Origin: Solirubrobacter soli DSM 22325
Lineage (GTDB): Bacteria; Actinomycetota; Thermoleophilia; Solirubrobacterales; Solirubrobacteraceae
Direction: 5' to 3'
Assembly: GCF_000423665.1 (NCBI RefSeq)
Contig: NZ_AUIK01000023.1
Coordinates: 175,037-239,036 of the forward strand
DNA: 64,000 nucleotides
The position numbers were made by a program, and so were the translations under genes. The notes under the pieces were generated by a model. The model was not told the DNA's origin, did no database searches, and saw only the letters and a list, made by a program, of their open reading frames with translations. Of this stretch, positions 36,570 through 44,818 are shown piece after piece (within the stretch, counting starts at the first letter, position 1; every line of letters begins with the position of its first letter).

Positions 36570-36575
36570 GCTAGC
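36570..36575. repeat. Left target-site duplication of the IS481-type element
   Basis: GCTAGC, identical to 37647-37652 on the other side. It fits the NCTAGN target known for IS481. The bases also supply the transposase stop codon (minus TAG, 36573-36571). Confidence 0.85.
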
Positions 36576-37560
36576 TGTAGGACCTAGCCAGGTTGTTCAG
36601 CTCGTTGAGGCGAGCGATGGGTAGTTGGTGGCTGAGTGAGCCGTGTGGGCGGCGATGGTTGTATGTCCAGAGCCAGCCGTCAAGGGCTGCGGTGCGTTCT
36701 CGGCTTGAGCCGTAGATCGCGCCGTAGGCCCAGCCACCGAGCAGAGTGCGGATGAAACGTTCCGCCTTGCCGTTGGTGCGTGGCCGGTAGGGGCGCGTCC
36801 GGAGGTGGCGCAGGCCGAGCGCGCGGCACGCGAAGCTGTGCACCGTCGAGCGGTAGGCCGAGCCGTTGTCGGTCATCACGCGCTGCGGGGCGATGCCGTG
36901 GCGTCGGTAGAAGATCAAGGCGCGGCGCAGGAAGGCGACGGCGGTGCTGGCTTTCTCGTCCGGGAGGACCTCGGCGTAGGCCAGGCGGGTCGCGTCGTCG
37001 ACGCAGACGTGTACGCACTCCCAGCCCGTGGTGGCTTCGCGTTGGCCGGCGGCGTTGGTCTTGGTGGATTTGCGCTGCCGGGCCTTGTTGCCATGGACGC
37101 GGTGCCCGGCGCCCCAGTCGGGGATGCGACCGAGGTTCTTGATGTCGATGTGCAACAGCTCGCCGGGGTGGCGGCGCTGGTTGCGGTTCGGTGGCTCAGG
37201 CGGTTCCAGCTGTGAGAGCTTGCCGAGCCCGACACGCAACAGCACCGCCGAGATCGTGGACAGCGCGATCGGCAAGCATTCGGCGATCTCGGCCGGGGTC
37301 ATCCGCAGCCGCCGTAGGGCCACGATCGCTTCCACGGCGCGCTCGTCGGTGCGATGTGGCACCGATCGCGGCGCCGAGGAGCGGTCAAGCAACCCGGCTC
37401 GGCCTTCGGAGCGGTAGCGCGCGAGCCACTTCGAGCACGTGCGCTCGCTCACGCCGGCGGCCTCGGCCGCCGCCGTGAGCGACCACCCATGCTCGATCAC
37501 CCGCCGGACCATGAACTCGCGGCCTTTCGGACCGAGCGGAGCGTTAGCGTGAACCTTCAT
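36571..37560 (-). CDS. IS481-family transposase
   Basis: 329 residues from ATG 37560, which has GGAGG 7 nt upstream. N-terminal helix-turn-helix (SLTAAAEAAGVSERTCSKWLARY, then TPAEIAECLPIALSTISAVL) and an integrase-type DDE core: first Asp in LLHIDIKNLGRI, second in VMTDNGSAYRS, Glu in NGKAERFIRTLLGGWAY. The last codons cross the left terminus, so the stop TAG is taken from the duplicated target. The open frame extends 23 codons upstream of ATG 37560 without similarity to the family. Confidence 0.95.
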   Translation of the reverse strand: MKVHANAPLGPKGREFMVRRVIEHGWSLTAAAEAAGVSERTCSKWLARYRSEGRAGLLDRSSAPRSVPHRTDERAVEAIVALRRLRMTPAEIAECLPIALSTISAVLLRVGLGKLSQLEPPEPPNRNQRRHPGELLHIDIKNLGRIPDWGAGHRVHGNKARQRKSTKTNAAGQREATTGWECVHVCVDDATRLAYAEVLPDEKASTAVAFLRRALIFYRRHGIAPQRVMTDNGSAYRSTVHSFACRALGLRHLRTRPYRPRTNGKAERFIRTLLGGWAYGAIYGSSRERTAALDGWLWTYNHRRPHGSLSHQLPIARLNELNNLARSYS

Positions 37561-37646
37561 CCGGTGCCCTCCGTTGGAGAACTGTGCTGGTTGGCACCGC
37601 TCAGCCTCCAACAGGGCCTGGATGAACAACGCTCCTAGGAACTACA
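36576..37646 (-). mobile_element. IS481-family insertion sequence, intact
   Basis: 1071 bp with imperfect inverted ends, both starting TGTAG: left TGTAGGACCTAG...GTTGTTCA, right (complement) TGTAGTTCCTAG...GTTGTTCA. Flanked by 6-bp GCTAGC direct repeats. One full transposase gene on the minus strand fills it. Matching ends, a perfect target duplication and an open transposase show a recent, probably still functional insertion. It lies at the left edge of the block that separates fliI from fliJ. Confidence 0.92.
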
Positions 37647-37652
37647 GCTAGC
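37647..37652. repeat. Right target-site duplication of the IS481-type element
   Basis: GCTAGC, the direct copy of 36570-36575. The 133 bp between it and the next gene contain C-rich tracts and two ATACCGG repeats (37697-37703, 37741-37747) but no gene. Confidence 0.85.
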
Positions 37653-37785
37653 TCTCCTCCCCCTCCCCCCTCGGTGCAAGGCCGTTTCCCGAATACCGGC
37701 ACGGCCACACAACAACGCGACCGCCCACCGATGCCACGGCATACCGGTTTGTGTACGGGGCCGTCCATGTAGCGTTCGCTCACAC

Positions 37786-39036
37786 ATGGATCCCATCCGG
37801 TACGTGGAAAGCGTCGGCGGCTACTCGATCGCCTATCAGGTCGTCGGGGACGGGCCGTTGGACATCGTGTTCGTGCACGGGTGGGTGTGCTCGTTCCAGC
37901 CCGGGTGGGAGTGGCCGGCGTTGGCGTCGTTCTACGAGCGGCTGGGCAAGATGGGGCGGCTGATCCTGTTCGACAAGCGGGGAACCGGGCTGTCGGACCG
38001 CGTGCTCGGGATCGCGAGCCTCGAGGAGCGGATGGACGACGTGCGGGCGGTGATGGACGCGGCGGCGGTCGAGCGCGCGGCGGTGGTGGGGGTGTCGGAG
38101 GGCGGGCCGATGTGTGCGCTGTTCGCCGCGACGCACCCGGACCGCACGCGGGCGCTGGTGACGATGGGGTCCTACGCGCGGCGCAACTGGGCGCCGGACT
38201 ATCCGATCGGGCGCCGGCCGGAGGAGGACACGTGGTTGCGCCCGACCGCGGAGCAGTGGGGGGAGTACGCGGCGCGGCGCTTCCTCGCCGAGCGGGCGCC
38301 GTCGGTGGCGGACGATCAGGACGCGATCGACTGGTACACGTCGTATCTGGTGCGCGGGGCGAGTCCGTCGGCGGTGGCGGCGATCACCGACATGAACGAG
38401 GAGATCGACGTGCGGCCGGTGCTGGCGACCGTGCGGGTGCCCACGCTCGTGCTGCACCGGCAGCAGGAGTACCTGCGCGAGGCCTCCGAGTACATGGGCG
38501 CGCGGCTCCCGGGGGCGAACGTCGTCGCGGTGCCGGGCGTCGACCATCTGCCGTGGGAGGGGGACCAGACGGCGGTGCTCGACCAGATCGAGCTCTTCCT
38601 CTCGAGCCTGGGTCAGACGCCGGTCAGCCCCGGGCCCGTGCTGACGACGGTGCTCGAGGCGGACCTGCCGCCCTCCGAATCGCACCTGCTGGACTCGGTG
38701 CTCACCCGCTTCCGCGGGCGGGAGCTCTCGCCGGGCGGGCGCGGGCGGGTGGTGCGGGCGAGCTTCGACGGCCCGGCCCGCGCGCTGCGCTGCGCCCTCG
38801 CCCTCGCCGACAACGTGCCCGCGCTGCGCGCCGGGATCCACACGGGCGAGTGCGAGCTGCACGACGACACGCTGTCCGGCCCCGCGCTCGCCGTCGCCTC
38901 CTACCTCGCCGGCACCGCGAAGCCCGGCGAGGTCCTGGCGACCTCCACGGTGCAGGACCTCGTCGCCGGCTCGGGGATCGACTTCGACGAGCGCGGCATG
39001 CTCGGCGACCTGCGCCTGTTCAGCGTGCTGCGCTGA
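37786..39036 (+). CDS. Alpha/beta hydrolase fused to a degenerate class III cyclase domain
   Basis: 416 residues. Part 1 (about 1-270) is an alpha/beta hydrolase: oxyanion region VFVHGWVCSF, nucleophile elbow GVSEGG with S104, and catalytic His in DHLPWEG (H254). Part 2 (about 285-416) aligns by eye with class III nucleotide cyclases (FDGPARALRCALAL, GIHTGECE, SGPALAVA, LATSTVQDLVAGSGIDF). The metal-binding aspartates are lost: the usual FTDIVGST strand reads LTTVLEADLPP and the GDG turn reads GRG. So it probably binds rather than cyclises. Closely similar to the last 416 residues of the activator at 39797. Substrate unknown. No ribosome-binding site visible before the ATG. Confidence 0.85.
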   Translation: MDPIRYVESVGGYSIAYQVVGDGPLDIVFVHGWVCSFQPGWEWPALASFYERLGKMGRLILFDKRGTGLSDRVLGIASLEERMDDVRAVMDAAAVERAAVVGVSEGGPMCALFAATHPDRTRALVTMGSYARRNWAPDYPIGRRPEEDTWLRPTAEQWGEYAARRFLAERAPSVADDQDAIDWYTSYLVRGASPSAVAAITDMNEEIDVRPVLATVRVPTLVLHRQQEYLREASEYMGARLPGANVVAVPGVDHLPWEGDQTAVLDQIELFLSSLGQTPVSPGPVLTTVLEADLPPSESHLLDSVLTRFRGRELSPGGRGRVVRASFDGPARALRCALALADNVPALRAGIHTGECELHDDTLSGPALAVASYLAGTAKPGEVLATSTVQDLVAGSGIDFDERGMLGDLRLFSVLR

Positions 39037-39238
39037 CCAGCGCCGCGACGTCCCCATCGGAGAAGTGCAGCGTGCCCGGCTCGTCCCGGCGCCAGAAGAC
39101 GTAGGAGCCCAGACCCGACGGGTAGCGGCGGCGCAGCGCCGAGCGCAGGCGCTCGTGGGCGACCGCCGCGGGCACGTCGACGTCGGCGATCACGAGCACG
39201 CCGTGGGCGTGCAGTTGGGCGTGCAGGGCGGGGTTCAT
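39020..39238 (-). CDS. Small protein of unknown function in the flavin reductase operon
   Basis: 72 residues (HAHGVLVIADVDVPAAVAHERLRSALRRRYP, ending GTLHFSDGDVAALVSA). Its ATG overlaps the upstream flavin reductase stop by 4 nt, good evidence that it is translated. Its 3' end overlaps the convergent hydrolase-cyclase gene by 17 nt. No family recognised; no membrane helix or signal peptide. Confidence 0.6.
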   Translation of the reverse strand: MNPALHAQLHAHGVLVIADVDVPAAVAHERLRSALRRRYPSGLGSYVFWRRDEPGTLHFSDGDVAALVSAAR

Positions 39239-39714
39239 GCGGCGAGCCTTTCGGTGGTCAGGGGCGCGACGTAGCCGCGCCGGGTGTAGGCGAGAGGGGT
39301 CGAGGTCCCGCGCTCGGCGCGCGTCACGGCGCCGAGGACGAGCGTGTGCGTGCCGGCGACCGTCAATGTCGCCACGTCACAGGTGAAGCGGGCCGCCGCG
39401 CCGTGCAGCAGCGGTGGGGCGCCGCTACGGAGCGGCCACCAGTCGCGCTCCCGGAAGACATGGGGAGCAGTGGCGAAGGACTCCGCCAGCTCGGCCTGGT
39501 GGTCGCCCAACACGTTCACGGCGAACGACCCGCGCCGCGCGATCGCGGCGAGCAGCGGCGATCCCGAGCGGATCGACACCAGGAGGAGCGGCGGCTCGGC
39601 GGAGACGGAGCACATCGCGCTCACGGTGCGCCCGATCGGCTCACCGGAGATCGACGTGGTGACGACGGTGACGCCGGTGACGGCGGCGCCCATGGCGTGG
39701 ATGAAGTCGGTCAT
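39235..39714 (-). CDS. Flavin reductase-like FMN-binding protein
   Basis: 159 residues of the split-barrel flavin reductase family: MTDFIHAMGAAVTGVTVVTTSI, the FMN-contact SAMCSVSAEPPLLLVSI, GSFAVNVLGDHQAELAESFA and a late TLVLGAVTRAE. Such proteins hand reduced flavin to a partner monooxygenase. A TTG nine codons upstream (39741) is also in frame; ATG 39714 matches the family start. The acyl-CoA-dehydrogenase-like flavoprotein at 42458 is a possible partner. Divergent from the BTAD activator. Confidence 0.9.
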   Translation of the reverse strand: MTDFIHAMGAAVTGVTVVTTSISGEPIGRTVSAMCSVSAEPPLLLVSIRSGSPLLAAIARRGSFAVNVLGDHQAELAESFATAPHVFRERDWWPLRSGAPPLLHGAAARFTCDVATLTVAGTHTLVLGAVTRAERGTSTPLAYTRRGYVAPLTTERLAA

Positions 39715-39751
39715 TGCCGATACAGACGCGTGGCGCGCCAACGCTCGGTAG

Positions 39752-39773
39752 CTGTCGGGTAAACGCCCGGCAG
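39752..39773. promoter_or_regulatory. Inverted repeat in the divergent activator/flavin reductase gap
   Basis: CTGTCGGG (39752-39759) and CCCGGCAG (39766-39773), 8 bp with one G-T pair and a 6-nt centre, in the 82-bp gap between the two divergent starts. A natural place for an operator of the BTAD activator at 39797, but no second copy supports it. Confidence 0.35.
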
Positions 39774-39796
39774 TCGGATAGCGTGAGCCGCCACAA

Positions 39797-41818
39797 ATGG
39801 ACTACCGCGTTCTAGGTCCGCTCGAGGTGCTGGACGACGCCGGCAAACCGCTCAGACTCGGTGGGCGCAAGCCGCGCGCGCTGCTCACCCGCCTGCTGCT
39901 GGACGCCAACCGCACGGTGTCGATCGAGCGCCTGGTCGAGGACCTGTGGGGTGACGACATCCCGGAGTCCGCGGTCAAGATGGTCCACATCCACGTGTCC
40001 GCGCTACGTAAGGCCCTACCGCCCGACACGTTGCAGACGCGGCAGCCCGGCTACGCGCTCGAGCTCGACCCGCTCGAGCTCGACCTGCACCGCTTCGAGC
40101 GCCTGCAGACCGAGGGTCGTGCGGCGCTCGACGAGGGCGACGCGGCCACCGCGGCGGCCCGTCTCAAGGAGGCGCTCGCGCTCTGGCGCGGCCCCGCGCT
40201 GGCGGAGTTCACCGAGCCCTTCGCGACCGTGGAGGCGACGCATCTCCAGGAGCGCCGCCAGGTCTGCATCGAGGACCGGATCGACGCCGACCTCGCGCTC
40301 GGCCGCCACGCGGACGTCGCGGGCGAGCTCGAGGCGCTGGTCAACCGGGACCCGCTGCGCGAGCGTCTGCGCGCGCAGCTGATGCTCTCGCTGTACCGGT
40401 CGGGCCGCCAGGCGGACGCGCTGAACGCCTACCGCGACTTCCGCGCCGCGCTCGACACCCAGCTCGGCCTCGAGCCCTCGCCCAAGATCCGTGCGCTCGA
40501 GGGCCAGATCCTCAGACAGGACGCCACGCTCGACCTCGAGAGCAAGGCCTTCGACCCGCGGCGGGGGATGGACCCGATCCGCTACGTGCAGAGCCTCGGC
40601 GGCTACTCGATCGCCTACCAGGTCGTCGGCGACGGCCCGCTGGACATCGTCTTTGTGCACGGATGGGTGTGCTCGTTCCAGGCAGCGTGGGAGTGGCCCG
40701 CGCTCGCCTCGTTCTACACCCGCCTGGCCAAGCTCGGCCGGCTGATCCTGTTCGACAAGCGGGGAACCGGGCTGAGCGACCGCGTGCACGGGATCGCCGG
40801 GCTCGAGGAGCGGATGGACGACGTGCGCGCGGTGATGGACGCGGTCGGCTCCGAGCGCGCCGCGATCCTCGGCGTCTCTGAAGGCGGCCCGATGGCCGTG
40901 CTGTTCGCCGCCACCCACCCCGACCGCACACACGCGCTGGTGACGATGGGCTCCTACGCGCGTCGCAGCTGGGCGCCCGACTACCCGATCGGCCGCCGCG
41001 CCGAGCAGGACGGCTGGTTGCGCCCGACACCCGAGCAGTGGGGCCGCTACGCCGCCCGCCGCTTCCTCGACGAGCGCGCGCCGACGGTCGCCGGCGACGA
41101 GGAGGCGATCCGCTGGTACGCGTCCTACCTCGTCCGCGGCGCGTCGCCGACCGCGGTCGCGCAGATCACCGACATGAACGAGGAGATCGACGTCCGCCAC
41201 GTCCTCCCGGCCGTGCACGTCCCGTCGCTCGTCCTCTACCGCGAGCAGGAGTACATGCGCGACGCCTCCCGCTACATGGGCCAGCGGCTGCCGGGCGCGC
41301 GGGTGGTCGCGCTGCCCGGGCCCGACCATCTGCCATGGGAGGGCGCGCAGGAGGACGTGCTGGAGGAGATCGAGGCGTTCCTCGAGAGCGTCGAGGAGCA
41401 CGGCGAGTCGGAGCTGATCCTCACGACCGTGCTCGACGCCGAGGTCTCGGGTCCGTTCACGCGCGCCGCGGTCGCCCGCTTCCGCGGCGTCGCCCTGCCC
41501 GCGCCCGAGGGGCGCGTGCGCGCGAGCTTCGACGGCCCCGCCCGCGCCGTGCGCTGCGCGAGCGCTCTGCGGGAGGTCCAGCCCGAGCTGCGCGCCGGCG
41601 TGCACACCGGCGAGTGCGAGCGCCAGGGAGAGGCGCTGAGCGGCCCGGCGCTGGACATCGCCGCCGGTGTCGCGAACGTCGCCCGCCCGGGCGACATCCT
41701 CGCGACCTCGACCGTGCACGACCTCGTCGCACTCTCCGGCGTGGACTTCGAGGAACGCGGCCCGCACGCTATTCCCGGCGCCCAGCGCGAATGGCGGTTG
41801 TTCGCCGTCTCCCGGTAG
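39797..41818 (+). CDS. BTAD-type transcriptional activator fused to hydrolase and degenerate cyclase
   Basis: 673 residues in four parts. About 1-95 is an OmpR-like winged helix (MDYRVLGPLEVL, LLLDANRTVSIERLVEDLWG, VHIHVSALRKAL, GYALEL), and about 100-245 is the bacterial transcriptional activation domain (LHRFERL, then LREQ-like PLRERLRAQLMLSLYRSGRQADALNAYRDFR). About 258-530 is an alpha/beta hydrolase with GVSEGG and DHLPWEG, and about 540-673 a cyclase-like domain without its metal aspartates. From M258 the protein matches the stand-alone protein at 37786 in both sequence and exact length (416). It looks like a DNA-binding regulator using an enzyme-like domain as sensor. Confidence 0.9.
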   Translation: MDYRVLGPLEVLDDAGKPLRLGGRKPRALLTRLLLDANRTVSIERLVEDLWGDDIPESAVKMVHIHVSALRKALPPDTLQTRQPGYALELDPLELDLHRFERLQTEGRAALDEGDAATAAARLKEALALWRGPALAEFTEPFATVEATHLQERRQVCIEDRIDADLALGRHADVAGELEALVNRDPLRERLRAQLMLSLYRSGRQADALNAYRDFRAALDTQLGLEPSPKIRALEGQILRQDATLDLESKAFDPRRGMDPIRYVQSLGGYSIAYQVVGDGPLDIVFVHGWVCSFQAAWEWPALASFYTRLAKLGRLILFDKRGTGLSDRVHGIAGLEERMDDVRAVMDAVGSERAAILGVSEGGPMAVLFAATHPDRTHALVTMGSYARRSWAPDYPIGRRAEQDGWLRPTPEQWGRYAARRFLDERAPTVAGDEEAIRWYASYLVRGASPTAVAQITDMNEEIDVRHVLPAVHVPSLVLYREQEYMRDASRYMGQRLPGARVVALPGPDHLPWEGAQEDVLEEIEAFLESVEEHGESELILTTVLDAEVSGPFTRAAVARFRGVALPAPEGRVRASFDGPARAVRCASALREVQPELRAGVHTGECERQGEALSGPALDIAAGVANVARPGDILATSTVHDLVALSGVDFEERGPHAIPGAQREWRLFAVSR

Positions 41819-41891
41819 AGCCCGCCGCACCTACTCGACGTTTACCCTGCGCGCCCCTGGCGGGCAACCGCGGGGCCGGAACCTACCGGCC

Positions 41892-42458
41892 ATGACGCAG
41901 ACGCTCTCCACGATCCGCAACGGGGTCGACACGACGCAGATGTTCGGGACGCTGGACGCGATCGGCGCCCAGCCCGAGCTCGGCGCGTTCACGTTCCGCG
42001 CCACCAACCAGTGGCTCAACGGTGCTCACAACCGCTCGACGATCAAGGGCTTCTTCGGCGCCGGCGGCGAGGACACGACCCGCGCCGAGGCCTTCCTGCT
42101 CGACGCGGGCGAGCCCGCGGTCCTGCTCGGCACCGATCAGGGCCCGAACCCGGCCGAGTACCTCCTGCACGCGCTTGCCGCCTGCCTGACGACGACGCTC
42201 GTCTACAGCGCGTCGGCGCGCAAGGTCCGCCTGACCGAGGTCACCTCGACCTTCGAGGGCGACATGGACGTCCGCGGCTGCCTCGGCATCGACGACGCCT
42301 ACCGCAACGGCTTCACGCAGATCCGCGGCACGTTCACGATCAAGGGCGACGCGCCGGCCGAGAAGCTGCGCGCGATCGTCGAGAACGCGCAGAAGCGCTC
42401 CGCCGTGTTCGACATGGTCTCCAACGGCGTGCCCGTCCAGATCACGGCGATCGCCTGA
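41892..42458 (+). CDS. OsmC/Ohr-family redox protein
   Basis: 188 residues with the OsmC pattern: GVDTTQMFGTLDAIGAQPELGAF, FGAGGEDTTRAEAFLLDAGEPAVLLGTDQGPNPAEYLLHALAACLTTTLVY and a late QKRSAVFDMVSNGVPV. The first peroxidatic-type Cys is in LAACLTT; the second Cys of true Ohr and OsmC is replaced (RSAVFD), as in the subfamily that is often annotated only as OsmC-like. Possibly handles organic peroxides or thiols. Its stop overlaps the next ATG by 1 nt. Confidence 0.88.
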   Translation: MTQTLSTIRNGVDTTQMFGTLDAIGAQPELGAFTFRATNQWLNGAHNRSTIKGFFGAGGEDTTRAEAFLLDAGEPAVLLGTDQGPNPAEYLLHALAACLTTTLVYSASARKVRLTEVTSTFEGDMDVRGCLGIDDAYRNGFTQIRGTFTIKGDAPAEKLRAIVENAQKRSAVFDMVSNGVPVQITAIA

Positions 42459-43609
42459 TGCTCCTCGCCGCCCGTACGGAGCCCGGCGCGCGCCTGGTCG
42501 CGCTGGCCGAGACGCTCGCGCTCGAGATCGCCCCGCGCGCGGCGGCCCATGACCGCGACGGGACCTACCCGCACGCGAGCGCGGACCGGCTCGCCGCCGC
42601 GGGGTACTACGCGGCGCCGGTCCCGGCCGAGCTCGGCGGGCTGGGGGTCGACTCGCTGCACGACCTCGTGGTCGCCTCGAGCCGGCTCGCCGGCGCCGAC
42701 GCATCCCTCGCCATCGGCGTGAACATGCACATGGCCGCGCTGGCCAACATGGCGCGGATGTACCGCGACGGCGCGACCAAGCTCGCGCCCGTGCTCGAGC
42801 GCATCGCCCGCGAGGGCGTGCGGATGGCGGCCGCGGTCTCCGAGCCGGGGCAGGATCTCACCCGGCCCGGCACCGTGGCGACACGCACGCCGGACGGCTG
42901 GCGGATCGATGGCCGCAAGCTGTTCTGCACCGGCTCGCCCGCGGCGACCGTCCTCTACACCTCGGTCTCGTTCGTCTCGGAGGACGGCGGGGAGCGCTAC
43001 GGCTACGCGATGGTGCCGGCCGACGCCGAAGGCGTCACCGTGCACGGCGACTGGGACGCGCTGGGCATGCGCGCCTCCGGGAGCCACTCCGTCACGTTCG
43101 ACGCCGTGGCGCTCCCCGCTCAAGCCCTGCGCGGCGGCTTCCCCGCCGGTGACGCCGACGGCTACATGACCCGCAACTTGAATGCCGGCCTCTTCCACGC
43201 GGCCGCTTCCCTCGGGATCGCCGAGGCGGCCCAGGAGCAGGCCCTCCATGCCGCTCGGCGAAGCGACGACGCGCGTTCGCGTGCGCTCGTCGCCGAGAGC
43301 GCGATGGACCTGTCGGCCGCGCGCGGGGCGCTCTCCCGAGCCGCCCAGCTGGTCGACGAACGTCGCGACGACGTCGTCGCGCTCTTCGCCGAGGCACAGA
43401 CGGCGAAGACGTTCACCAACGACGCCGCGTTCCGCGTCGTCGACCGCGCGCTCGCCCTCGTGGGCGGCGCCGGGTACATGAGCGGTCACCCGCTCGCCCG
43501 CGCATATCGCGACGTCCGCGCCGGTGCCTTCATGCACCCGCTCGGGGCGAACCGCGCGTATGACCTCGTCGGCCGCGTCGCCCTCGGCGCGGACCCGGCG
43601 ATCCACTAG
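42458..43609 (+). CDS. Acyl-CoA-dehydrogenase-like flavoprotein
   Basis: 383 residues. N-terminal helical domain, a middle beta domain (AAVSEPGQDLTRPGTVATRT, GWRIDGRKLFCTGSPAATVLYTSV) and a C-terminal helical domain ending RAYRDVRAGAFMHPLGANRAYD. This ending lacks the catalytic-Glu context of classic acyl-CoA dehydrogenases and resembles DszC/group D flavin monooxygenases more (by eye). A flavin reductase gene lies 2.7 kb upstream, which would fit a two-component monooxygenase. Overlaps the OsmC gene, so the two are co-translated. Substrate unknown. Confidence 0.8.
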   Translation: MLLAARTEPGARLVALAETLALEIAPRAAAHDRDGTYPHASADRLAAAGYYAAPVPAELGGLGVDSLHDLVVASSRLAGADASLAIGVNMHMAALANMARMYRDGATKLAPVLERIAREGVRMAAAVSEPGQDLTRPGTVATRTPDGWRIDGRKLFCTGSPAATVLYTSVSFVSEDGGERYGYAMVPADAEGVTVHGDWDALGMRASGSHSVTFDAVALPAQALRGGFPAGDADGYMTRNLNAGLFHAAASLGIAEAAQEQALHAARRSDDARSRALVAESAMDLSAARGALSRAAQLVDERRDDVVALFAEAQTAKTFTNDAAFRVVDRALALVGGAGYMSGHPLARAYRDVRAGAFMHPLGANRAYDLVGRVALGADPAIH

Positions 43610-43636
43610 ATCACTCCTCCTCCCCCAAGGATCCCC

Positions 43637-44818
43637 ATGCACAAGCGCATCGCCCTGGCCGCGGCCGTGACCGCGACCGGCATCCTCGCCGTCCCCTCGT
43701 TCGCGAGCGCGGCGACCACCTGCTCCTACGACCTCAACGCCCGCCAGATCAACATCCAGCTGGCCAACCCGAGCTTCGGTGGCCAGACCACGATCCTCCG
43801 CGCCCCGGGCAGCTTCATCCAGGTGCAGGACAACAACGAGATCCCGCGCGGCTGCTTCATGCCCGGGTTCTCCGACGCCGACCACTCGGCCACGATCTTC
43901 GGCACGAACAAGGTCGTCGTGAAGGGCTCGCCGAGCTTCGAGCACGTCCGCATCGCGGAGCGCGCCGGCACCTTCGCCCCCGGGGCGAGCACCAACACGG
44001 ACGCGGGCCGCAAGCACGTCAAGTTCCAGCTGCTGACCGGCTCGGGCAACGATCTGCTCGAGGTCGAGGGCACGAGCTTCGACGACGCGATGTCCGCTTT
44101 CGGCGGGCTCAGCCCGCAGGTCGACATGGACAACGACGGCGATACCGACGTGAGCATGACGCAGGCGTCCCGCGTGACGCTGATCGGCGGCCTCGGCAAC
44201 GACCGCCTCTCCGGCTCGAGCATCTTCGGCTCGGCCTCGTTCCTGCCGGTCACGCTCGACGGCGGCGAGGGCAACGACGTGCTCTTCGGCGGCGGCGGCA
44301 ACGACCTGCTGCTGGGCGGCGCCGGCAACGCCGACTTCATCAACTCCGTGGGCGGCGGCGCCGACGTCGTCTCCGGCGGCGACGGCACCCTCGACCAGGC
44401 GTTCTTCGACCGCGACGACACGGTCTCGACCGTCGAGGTCAAGACGCAGCAGGTCGGCGTGCTGAGCGGCTCCAAGAAGACGGTCGAGGCGGCTGCGGGC
44501 GCCGAGGCGTCGCTGTCGCTGGCCTGGACGCACCCGAAGGCCTGGAAGGACCTGAAGTCGATCAAGGCGACGATGTTCGACGGCGCAAAGGCCGTCGGCA
44601 CGCTCACGCTGACCCCGGCCGGCAAGGTCACCTCGACCGGCGCGATCGCCGCCACGCGCTCGACGATCGGCCACCACGGCAAGACCGTGACGGCGAAGCT
44701 CGGCTTCAAGGCCGCGAAGTCCCTCAAGGGTCACACGCTCTCCGTCGACATCGCGGCCACCGACAAGGCCGGCCGGACGCAGACCGAGAACGCCGCCCGC
44801 TCGATCGCGCTCCGCTAG
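43637..44818 (+). CDS. Secreted protein with RTX-like glycine/aspartate repeats
   Basis: 393 residues. N-terminal signal peptide (KRIALAAAVTATGILAVPSFASAA, cleavage after ASA). The middle (about 195-260) has several nonapeptide-like calcium-binding repeats: GGLGNDRLSG, GGEGNDVLFGGGGNDLLLGGAGN and GGGADVVSGGDG. The rest is beta-rich without a known family. Good ribosome-binding site AAGGA before the ATG. Probably a calcium-stabilised wall or extracellular protein; no hydrolase motif seen. Its stop shares CTAG with the convergent gene. Confidence 0.82.
   Translation: MHKRIALAAAVTATGILAVPSFASAATTCSYDLNARQINIQLANPSFGGQTTILRAPGSFIQVQDNNEIPRGCFMPGFSDADHSATIFGTNKVVVKGSPSFEHVRIAERAGTFAPGASTNTDAGRKHVKFQLLTGSGNDLLEVEGTSFDDAMSAFGGLSPQVDMDNDGDTDVSMTQASRVTLIGGLGNDRLSGSSIFGSASFLPVTLDGGEGNDVLFGGGGNDLLLGGAGNADFINSVGGGADVVSGGDGTLDQAFFDRDDTVSTVEVKTQQVGVLSGSKKTVEAAAGAEASLSLAWTHPKAWKDLKSIKATMFDGAKAVGTLTLTPAGKVTSTGAIAATRSTIGHHGKTVTAKLGFKAAKSLKGHTLSVDIAATDKAGRTQTENAARSIALR

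Noticed and set aside
37786..41818. The two hydrolase-cyclase genes as active adenylate cyclases
   Set aside because: Both lack the aspartates that bind the catalytic metals in class III cyclases, so cAMP synthesis is unlikely.
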